A stretch of 64,000 nt of DNA from Clostridium sp. C8-1-8. Its GTDB lineage: Bacteria; Bacillota; Clostridia; Clostridiales; Clostridiaceae. Below the pieces are notes generated by a model. The model was not told the origin of the DNA. It saw nothing but the letters and a program-made list of their open reading frames with translations, and did no database searches. Location: the NCBI RefSeq assembly GCF_009928445.1, contig NZ_JAABNO010000007.1:124001-188000 (forward strand), read 5' to 3'. This document shows positions 55,308 to 62,060 of the stretch, one piece after another. Each line of letters begins with the position of its first letter. The first letter of the stretch is position 1. The translations under genes and the position numbers were made by a program.

Positions 55308-56560
55308 TATTAACTCCTTTATTAATAAAAATTAATGAAATCAACTTATCAAATTCCGTATTAAGAAGTTTGATTAAGCTCTCTTTTAGTTCTAAAATAT
55401 TTTTATATTATTTTTGGTACAAGTCAGATATTTTAGTTAATCAAGAATTTGTGTACTTTAAATACATGATGAATTTCATATTATAGTACCTTTAACTATA
55501 GTATACAAATAAATCACTAAATTTTCATTTAATAAATTTATTATAATATGATGAGAAATATTAATTTTTTGCATACAAGAATATAGCAAGTATGAAAAAG
55601 TAAGCATGTTTTTATTTGTAACTGAACCTCTTACTCTGAAATGCGATTTTTTCTACATAATAAGACAGCAAATTTATTATGTAAGAAAATTACAATTTTG
55701 TGTGTTTTTATGTAGAGGCGTTGACAAATAAGTATAACTTAGCGATAATAGGACGTTTTAAGGATAATGGTGTTGATTATTGAATTAAGATAGAAGATTC
55801 TCGGGTTTAGTGGACTTATATGAGAAATATTAATAACTTTTGAAAAGCATAGATGTTTAAATTAAACAAGAGCCTGGTTTTTACATAAATGAGTTAGTTA
55901 ATGCTTAAAAGCTTGATTATCTAGGATAAAACAGGAAACTATTAAATGATTAAAGCTGAATTGGAAAGTAATATTTAGGTATATAAATTCGTATTTGTGT
56001 AAGTTACTAGCACTTATTGATAAAACTTATAAAAATATTATGTCGATAGAAGGAAGATAATAAATAAAATAATTCTATATATTCAGTTGTTTTATTAGAA
56101 TATCTAATTCTAAATTATTTTTTTGAAGAAGAAAAAGTTGAATTAATATTAAAAACATATAGTAAATATATCGAAATTAAGCAGAAGAATCGACTGTTGT
56201 ATGCATAATATATAGTTTGAAAGAATACTGTGAATTTATTGTTATTATAAGAAGATAAAAATTATGGATGAGTTAAATATTAAGAACTTTTACACTAGGT
56301 TATGGAGTTTTTTGTAGAAAGTATGCATCATAAGAAGCGCAAAATATAGCATACTATAAGTATACCATTAAAGAGTTTTTACTCTATAGATTACGTCGAA
56401 AATAATCTATAATGAGGTCTTTGATGGTGTTAGGTACTAAAAATATATGCAAAGCTTTTACTTGTTTCGCCAATCTAAGACAAGTTGAAAAAATAGTCGA
56501 CAAGATGGTTGATAACTAAGTTTGCATATATATAATTAAAAATTTATGGAGGTGCTAGTA
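55308..56560. other. 1.25-kb stretch without a gene
   Basis: No ORF over 60 codons and frequent stops in all frames, with AT content like the flanks. It holds a consensus-like promoter at 55721-55749 with nothing coding behind it. Short stretches such as KDNGVDY and EEEKVELILKTYSKYI look like decayed coding sequence, but I could not name a family. Confidence 0.5.
55721..55749 (+). promoter_or_regulatory. strong sigma-A-like promoter with no downstream ORF
   Basis: TTGACA, a 17-bp spacer and GATAAT. It is the best -35 in the gap and would transcribe a gene-less region. Confidence 0.5.
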
Positions 56561-56719
56561 ATGAACAGTAGACATAGAAGAGTTTATACAGAGAAGACCT
56601 TCAAAAAAAATGGTACCAAAACACAAAACCAATGGGCTAAAAGCAGATTTCCAACAACAATTGAAGAGCCAAGTAAAAATAAAAGTGGAGTAATGGCAGA
56701 GGAACAAGGTTGGACCTAA
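56561..56719 (+). CDS. 52-residue small protein upstream of the second HTH-TPR gene
   Basis: ATG with TGGAGGTG 7 nt before it and a strong terminator right after, so this looks like a real single gene. The product is basic at the start (MNSRHRRVYTEKTFKKNG) and acidic at the end (VMAEEQGWT), with no hydrophobic signal. I do not recognise the family. A spore-type small protein or a signal precursor for the next-door regulator are both possible. Confidence 0.6.
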   Translation: MNSRHRRVYTEKTFKKNGTKTQNQWAKSRFPTTIEEPSKNKSGVMAEEQGWT

Positions 56720-56727
56720 GATTTAAT

Positions 56728-56766
56728 AAAAAGTCTAGTTATGTAGTTTGTAACTAGACTTTTTTA
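56728..56766 (+). terminator. terminator of the 52-residue gene
   Basis: AAAAAGTCTAGTTA and TAACTAGACTTTTT form a perfect stem followed by more T. Confidence 0.92.
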
Positions 56767-56885
56767 TTTTTTATAATAATATACAATAATGTCACAATTT
56801 TATATTTATTGATGTGTTTTTTGGAAAAGATAGTTATAATGGTATTAGGGATAAAAAAGTATTGATGAGTGAAGGGATGATCTAT

Positions 56886-58160
56886 TTGCAGTTTTATAGT
56901 CCAAATGAGAAAATAAAACTAATGAGGACAAACTTAAGGGTTAATCAGTGGGAATTGGAATCGGAAAACATGTCTGTAGGCTTTATTAGCATGATGGAGA
57001 TTGGGAAAAGAAATGTAAGTAAGGAAAGCTCAAAAAAGCTATCGGAAAAGTTCAATCTTATAGCAAAAGAGAACTCAATAAAGATTGAGCTTGATGAAGA
57101 GTATTTTTATAGGCAACCTGAAGAAGATGCTAGAATTTATTGTGAGCTGGAATTGCAAAAAGAAAATAATCATAAGCAATTAGACGAGCTTATAGTTATA
57201 GCCAATAGGTTTCAATTACTTGATTTATTGGCTAAGATATATCATTTAAAAGCTTTGAGGTACATGGAAGAAAAAGATAATAATAATGCTTTTATATGCT
57301 TAAATAATTGCTTAGGAATATACAAGGAACTTAGAGAAGACAAGCTTCAAGCTAATATCTATGATTTGATGGGAAGTTGTAAGTTAAAGCTCAGTGAGTA
57401 TGATGAAGCTATATTCTACTATACCCAAGCCATAGCATACTCAATATATGAAGATAGCAATGATATATTTTTTAGAGCAAACTTAAATATTTCTAATGCA
57501 TATGGGCGTAGTAAATCTTATAAGAAATCTATAGATATAATTGATAAAAATATTTTAAAGAGAAGTTCTATAGTTGAAGCTAAATATGTTACTAATGCAA
57601 GGGTAATAAAGGCTATTTCATTAGATAAGCTTGGTAGAAGAGATGAAGCTTTAAAAGAATATTTTAAATTGCTTGAAGATCTGAATGATGAAAATCAAAA
57701 GTTACTGGCTTTAATCTATAATAATGTAGGTGAATGCTACTATGAAAAAGGCGAATATAATGAGGCTTTGAGATATTTATCTAAAGCAAATATAATAAAG
57801 AATAGAGTAGATAAAGAAACCTTATCAAATACTCTTAATATAAAAGCAAAGATATTTTTTAAACAAGGACTATATGAAGAAAGTATAATGATTCTTGAGA
57901 TGGCTATAAGAATGGCTGAAAAGTATAAAAAAACTGAGATTATTTATGATAATTACTTTGATTTGGTTTTTATTTTAGAGTCAAGAAATGATATAGAGAA
58001 AGTTATTTATTATATGAAAGAATTTTTGAATACTCTAAAAGAGTATGACTTTGAAAAAGGAAATTTGTTTGCGATGTATAAGCTTTCAGAAGCATATAGT
58101 AAAAATGGACAACTAAGTGAAGCCTTTGACACTATGAAGCAGTTAGAAGAGATTTTATAA
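56886..58160 (+). CDS. second HTH-TPR regulator of RRNPP type
   Basis: A paralogue of the regulator at 17412: TTG start with GAAGGG upstream, QFYSPNEKIKLMRTNLRVNQWELE and a helix-turn-helix to about residue 60 (FISMMEIGKRNVSKES), then TPR helices to 424. The open frame extends 24 codons upstream without a ribosome site. Shared blocks (EDARYYCE/EDARIYCE, FKQGLYEESIM) show common origin. It probably senses a peptide. The 52-residue gene upstream and a weak 20-codon ORF at 58162 are the nearest small ORFs. Confidence 0.8.
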   Translation: MQFYSPNEKIKLMRTNLRVNQWELESENMSVGFISMMEIGKRNVSKESSKKLSEKFNLIAKENSIKIELDEEYFYRQPEEDARIYCELELQKENNHKQLDELIVIANRFQLLDLLAKIYHLKALRYMEEKDNNNAFICLNNCLGIYKELREDKLQANIYDLMGSCKLKLSEYDEAIFYYTQAIAYSIYEDSNDIFFRANLNISNAYGRSKSYKKSIDIIDKNILKRSSIVEAKYVTNARVIKAISLDKLGRRDEALKEYFKLLEDLNDENQKLLALIYNNVGECYYEKGEYNEALRYLSKANIIKNRVDKETLSNTLNIKAKIFFKQGLYEESIMILEMAIRMAEKYKKTEIIYDNYFDLVFILESRNDIEKVIYYMKEFLNTLKEYDFEKGNLFAMYKLSEAYSKNGQLSEAFDTMKQLEEIL

Positions 58161-58257
58161 AATGAAATATATAACTCTCGATTCTTATTTAAAGTTACTA
58201 ACTAAGAGTATACTAAAAATATAATAATTTATTATTGGAAACTTAAATAATATACAA

Positions 58258-58313
58258 ACATACCTGATAAAAAATAACTAATTGTTATTGATTAGCGATT
58301 TTTTGTTAGGTAT
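58258..58313 (+). terminator. long hairpin downstream of the second HTH-TPR gene
   Basis: Nested arms CATACCT / AGGTATG, AAAAAT / ATTTTT and CTAAT / ATTAG. The remaining 58314-58514 shows no ORF. Confidence 0.5.
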
Positions 58314-58514
58314 GATATAATAAAGTTGGTACTTATGTAAAGGATTTCTTTGTTGATATATAAGCATCTAATAAGAAATGTATGGCTAAAACCTATGTTG
58401 CAAATAGGCTGTGGTTTTAGGATAAAAAATAAGTAACAAATATTTATTTTTTGAAGATAAAAGAATTACCATAAAAATTATAAATTAAAATATAGTAGGA
58501 TAAGGGGAATGTAT

Positions 58515-59096
58515 ATGGGGTTCAATAGTATTAATGAAAGCAGTAAAAGTGATGCAGAGGTTTTTGTGGAAAGACTTGAAAATTTGTTTGGTAAACCGCA
58601 TTCTGTGAGAAAAGCGGAATGCTTGGACGGAGGAGTGCCAATCCATATATTCTATTATTACAATCTTCCAAAGAAGGGAATGATAACTTCCGTGACCTAT
58701 GGTTTATCTGAAGGAAAGCATCCAGACTGGCAGAATGGAAGACCTGAATTAATGGTTACTGTCAAATCAGAAGAAGAAGCTTGGGGATTTGCTTCAGCGT
58801 TTCTAGCAACTAACTTTAGAGGAGAGAAGCCATTTGGGTATGGAGACTTATTTACCTTGGAGGAGCCTATATCAAAGGATTCGGATATGGTAGGCTATTT
58901 TGTTTTTGCACCTTCTATTCTAAATCAAGCACAGGCTAAGATAGAACTACCAACAAAGACTGTATACTTAACAGGAATGTATCCATTATATAGCGAAGAG
59001 ATAGAGCTTTTTAAAAGGATAGGACTAAAGGAATTCTTTAGTCTTGATGGATATGATTTGTATGATGTAAAAAGAAAGAATCTCGGGTATAAATAA
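58515..59096 (+). CDS. suppressor-of-fused (SUFU) domain protein
   Basis: About 193 residues, cytoplasmic, with a SUFU-like core (IHIFYYYNLPKKGMITSVTYGLSEGKHPDW, RPELMVTVKSEEEAWGFASAFLAT, HLLPLYSEEIELFKRIG-like end). In bacteria SUFU-domain proteins are common immunity proteins of polymorphic toxin systems, but no toxin is adjacent. GGGG (58504-58507) favours ATG 58515 over ATG 58509. Single gene. Confidence 0.75.
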   Translation: MGFNSINESSKSDAEVFVERLENLFGKPHSVRKAECLDGGVPIHIFYYYNLPKKGMITSVTYGLSEGKHPDWQNGRPELMVTVKSEEEAWGFASAFLATNFRGEKPFGYGDLFTLEEPISKDSDMVGYFVFAPSILNQAQAKIELPTKTVYLTGMYPLYSEEIELFKRIGLKEFFSLDGYDLYDVKRKNLGYK

Positions 59097-59238
59097 AGAG
59101 TTTCTATATTGAAACTTAATTTGTACTTGTATGACAATCTAGGCCTCTTGTGACTTTTGTATAAATTTAATTAATAGTTGTAGACATAAGTAAAAATAGA
59201 TATTATTATCAATATACATCTTAAAAGGAGGGATAATA

Positions 59239-60081
59239 ATGGAACTGTTTAACTATCATATGCATAATAACTATTGTGATGGTAAAGGTGAGCCTGAAGA
59301 CTATGTAAAGAAAGCTATTCAACTAGGCTTTAAGGCTATTGGTTTTTCTAGTCACGCTCCGGTGGCCATAAAAAATGATTGGACTATGAAACAGGAAAAC
59401 CTACACAAGTACCTGGAAGAAATATTAAGTCTAAAAGAAGAGTATAAAGAAAAAATTGATATATGCCTAGGCTTAGAGATAGATTATATAAAGGGAATTA
59501 TGGGACCAGGAGATGAAATATATAAATCTATTCCACTAGAATATAGTATAGGATCAGTTCATTTTATGCCTATTAAAGATAGTGGAAAGTATCTAACTGT
59601 GGACTATTCAGAAGAAGAGCTAAGAACAATAATTGATGATGGTTATGATGGAGATGCTTACAGATTTGTAGAAGCATATTATACTTTTATTAGAGAAATG
59701 GCTTCTTCAAGCAAACCTAATATCATAGGTCATCTAGATTTGATAAAGAAGTTTAATAAGGATAACTTGTTTTTTAGGGAAGATGACGAAAGATACGTTA
59801 ATCAGATCGAAAAAACATTGCAGGTAATAAAAGAAAATAATCTTATTGTAGAAGTAAATACAGGTGGAGTAACTAGGGGGTATATTAAAGAATTTTATCC
59901 AAGTCAATGGATAATATCAAGATGTAAAGAACTGAATATTCCTATGAATATAAGTAGCGATGCTCATATTGTGGACAATATTGATGGGTGCTTTGAAGCT
60001 GCTGCTGGTCAGTTAAGAAATAATGGAGTAGAAGAACAAAAAGTATTGTTTAAAAATAGGTGGATATATAGCAAACTCTAA
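59239..60081 (+). CDS. PHP-family histidinol-phosphatase-like hydrolase
   Basis: 280 residues. HMHNNYCDGKGEPEDYVKKAI is the PHP metal motif. Further metal ligands occur in GLEIDYIKG, SIGSVHFMP, NIIGHLDLIKKFN, VEVNTGG and ISSDAHIVD. It matches the HisJ/HisK family that removes phosphate from histidinol phosphate. No his genes are nearby, so another phosphate ester substrate is possible. AGGAGGG before the ATG. Confidence 0.85.
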   Translation: MELFNYHMHNNYCDGKGEPEDYVKKAIQLGFKAIGFSSHAPVAIKNDWTMKQENLHKYLEEILSLKEEYKEKIDICLGLEIDYIKGIMGPGDEIYKSIPLEYSIGSVHFMPIKDSGKYLTVDYSEEELRTIIDDGYDGDAYRFVEAYYTFIREMASSSKPNIIGHLDLIKKFNKDNLFFREDDERYVNQIEKTLQVIKENNLIVEVNTGGVTRGYIKEFYPSQWIISRCKELNIPMNISSDAHIVDNIDGCFEAAAGQLRNNGVEEQKVLFKNRWIYSKL

Positions 60082-60087
60082 TATAAC

Positions 60088-60118
60088 CACTTATTTGAAA
60101 AGATAATATTAAACATAG
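60088..60118. repeat. copy of the AATATT-TAAACATA repeat motif
   Basis: CACTTATTTGAAAAG followed by ATAATATTAAACATA, matching motifs at 30899, 32121 and 32193. Confidence 0.4.
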
Positions 60119-60167
60119 ATTTTAATATAATTGCAGAATAATATTTATCAGCCAGACCTTCGTCAAT

Positions 60168-60232
60168 GAGGGAAAAAAAGGCAGGTACACAAGAAAAAAT
60201 TCGCTGAAGAAATTTGATTCAGCGAATTTTTT
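60168..60232. repeat. dispersed hairpin repeat copy D, bidirectional terminator
   Basis: AAAAAATTCGCTGAA and TTCAGCGAATTTTTT form a perfect stem between convergent genes. Flank AAAAAGGCAGGTACACAAG resembles copy C. Confidence 0.75.
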
Positions 60233-60276
60233 AGTTAATTTATGTTACAAATTAAATCTTTAATATAATATGATAG

Positions 60277-61128
60277 TTAACTTAGCTTAAGTTTGGTGTT
60301 TATATAAAAACATGAATTAATACAACTTTCAGCAATCATATAATTATTATTGGCAACAGCGCTAAGGTAAGCAAGTCTATAAAACTTATCTGCTTTCTTA
60401 GGAATTTTAATAAATCTATAGTAGTGGAAAAGAGAAAAATATATATCAGCCTCGTAGAGCTTATTCTCACAATATCTGTAGTCATAAGTTAAATCTTCAA
60501 CAATCTCCACATACTCCTTAAGTTTACCTAAATTAGAACCTTCTAGATATATGCTCAGCATATTGCAGCATGCAACAAGTTTTTCTTCGGGATTACTACT
60601 AGAGTCAAATAAAAGCTTATGAATTTCTACAGCATTTTTTGAAAAGCCCTTTTCTTTTAATATGTTTGCTTTTAGGGTTAGTAGATTAAATAGATTAATA
60701 GTACTTACTCCAAAGTTACTTTCGAAAAATAATATATTATCTAAGGCTTCGTCAAACCTTTTAAGTTTCTTTAACACTAATATATAATTTAATATTAATT
60801 TAGACTTTTTGTATGATGATACATAAAGATCATTATTTAATACTTCTAATAAGATTTTATATGCCTCATTATTTCGATTAAGTTTTAAAGCTAATGAGCT
60901 TAGACATATTGAAATCTTCGCCTTAATATCATCACTACTATTTGCTCTTAACTTATAAGCTTTTTTGAAGCAATAGTAGGAGTCAGAGATTTTTCCTTTT
61001 TCATTAAGTTTATCTCCCAATTTTAAATAGAATGATAAGGGATCATTTTTATCTTCTAGTAAATATAACAACTCTTGATTTTCTATCAAAATCTTCTCAA
61101 TTTTGCAATCATATAATTTGTAATTCAT
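60277..61128 (-). CDS. TPR-repeat protein without DNA-binding domain
   Basis: 283 residues, all helical, with TPR-like pairs (YLKLGDKLNEKGKISDSYYCFKKAYKL, KLILNYILVLKKLKRFDEALDNILFF, LLTLKANILKEKGFSKNAVEIHKLL). It lacks the HTH seen in the regulators at 17412 and 56886, but its repeats resemble theirs. Such proteins may bind peptides or partner proteins, like Rap. It is divergent from the nine-codon gene at 61301, 172 bp apart. GGAAG before ATG 61128. No direct evidence of function. Confidence 0.65.
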   Translation of the reverse strand: MNYKLYDCKIEKILIENQELLYLLEDKNDPLSFYLKLGDKLNEKGKISDSYYCFKKAYKLRANSSDDIKAKISICLSSLALKLNRNNEAYKILLEVLNNDLYVSSYKKSKLILNYILVLKKLKRFDEALDNILFFESNFGVSTINLFNLLTLKANILKEKGFSKNAVEIHKLLFDSSSNPEEKLVACCNMLSIYLEGSNLGKLKEYVEIVEDLTYDYRYCENKLYEADIYFSLFHYYRFIKIPKKADKFYRLAYLSAVANNNYMIAESCINSCFYINTKLKLS

Positions 61129-61242
61129 GCGATATCTTCCTTTAAAATAAATTTAGGTTAGAAAAATACAACATTCTTAAGGTTACCTATAAAATACAGT
61201 ACAATTACATTTTACCATAAAAATACAAATATTGAAATTATA

Positions 61243-61271
61243 TTTACAAATTGTGTAAAAAATATTAATAT
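61243..61271 (+). promoter_or_regulatory. promoter and operator-like palindrome of the nine-codon gene
   Basis: TTTACA (61243-61248), 17-bp spacer, TAATAT (61266-61271). The -35 is the left arm of TTTACA-AATTG-TGTAAA, a perfect palindrome, so a regulator bound there would compete with polymerase. Confidence 0.6.
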
Positions 61272-61300
61272 ATAAGTATCATAATAAGGAGGTTTGTAAC

Positions 61301-61330
61301 ATGATAGATCCAATTGGACAATGGGATTAA
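61301..61330 (+). CDS. nine-residue leaderless peptide gene (candidate signal peptide)
   Basis: The ORF encodes MIDPIGQWD and stops. AAGGAGG (61286-61292) lies 8 nt before ATG. A promoter lies just upstream, and a perfect terminator starts 16 bp after the stop, so the gene is a complete, isolated transcription unit. There is no signal peptide. Leaderless peptides of eight residues act as signals for Rgg-type receptors in streptococci. Its Trp-Asp/Pro content resembles the tail of the 18788 pro-peptide (IQWPDP). It may be sensed by the divergent TPR protein, by inference. Confidence 0.6.
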   Translation: MIDPIGQWD

Positions 61331-61345
61331 TGGTGATGTGTTAAG

Positions 61346-61390
61346 AGAGGTTTAAAAATAATTTTTTGAATTATTTTTAAACCTCTTTTT
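61346..61390 (+). terminator. terminator of the nine-codon gene
   Basis: AGAGGTTTAAAAATAATT and AATTATTTTTAAACCTCT form a perfect 18-bp stem with a TTTTG loop, followed by TTTT. Confidence 0.92.
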
Positions 61391-61429
61391 ACTGTAAATA
61401 AAAATATTTCTCAATTTCATCCTTTTTTA

Positions 61430-61458
61430 TTGACCATTTTTCGCAAAAAGCATATAAT
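61430..61458 (+). promoter_or_regulatory. sigma-A promoter of the metal-resistance genes
   Basis: TTGACC, a 17-bp spacer and TATAAT, just before the palindromic operator. Confidence 0.75.
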
Positions 61459-61464
61459 GATATT

Positions 61465-61490
61465 AACATATGAACACTTATTCATATGTT
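61465..61490. promoter_or_regulatory. ArsR/CadC-type operator
   Basis: AACATATGAA and TTCATATGTT are perfect 10-bp arms around CACTTA. It matches the ATATGAA-N6-TTCATAT operator of CadC/CzrA-type repressors and lies just behind the -10. Confidence 0.8.
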
Positions 61491-61517
61491 TGTTGGAAAA
61501 TGATGTGAGGTGATTAA

Positions 61518-61880
61518 ATGATTAATGAAAAAGTTGAAAGTTGTAATTGCACCATTATACATGAAGATGTTATAAGACAAGTTAGTGAAAAGATACCGCA
61601 GGAAGAAACCTTATATGACTTGGCGGAACTTTTTAAAATATTTGGAGATAGTACAAGAATTAAGATAATATGTGCACTTTTTGAGGCCGAAATGTGTGTT
61701 TGTGATATTGCAGCTTTGCTAAAGATGACTCAGTCAGCAGTATCTCACCAACTTAGAGTATTAAAGACTTCTAGATTGGTTAAGCATAGAAGAGAAGGAA
61801 AAGTCATTTATTATTCCCTAGATGATGAACATGTAAAAAATATATTTAATCAAGGTTTAGAACATATAACAGAGGGCTAA
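61518..61880 (+). CDS. cadC: CadC-like ArsR-family metal-sensing repressor
   Basis: 120 residues. Cys9 and Cys11 in the N-terminal extension and Cys60 and Cys62 in EMCVCDIAALL fit the alpha-3N metal site of CadC, which senses Cd2+, Pb2+ or Zn2+ and then leaves DNA. The winged-helix region is MTQSAVSHQLRVLKTSRLVKHRREGKVIYYSL. GAGGTG precedes the ATG. A matching palindrome lies in its promoter, and a metal-exporting ATPase follows 180 bp downstream. Confidence 0.9.
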   Translation: MINEKVESCNCTIIHEDVIRQVSEKIPQEETLYDLAELFKIFGDSTRIKIICALFEAEMCVCDIAALLKMTQSAVSHQLRVLKTSRLVKHRREGKVIYYSLDDEHVKNIFNQGLEHITEG

Positions 61881-62060
61881 TTACTGAGAGCTAAGAATTT
61901 AGACTTAAAAATTAGGCGCTGTTAATTTATAAAATTTAGTTTTTGAGAACTTTAACAATATAGCTAGACATAGTCAAGACTTAGGAAGATATCAGAGGTT
62001 AGAAAATAATAAAAAAGTTATATACAAGAATTAGCACCAGTTTTTTAAGGGGGAAGATAA

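Noticed and set aside
58162-58224. 20-codon ORF after the second HTH-TPR gene as its peptide
   Set aside because: Weak ribosome site and no export signal; kept only as a remark.
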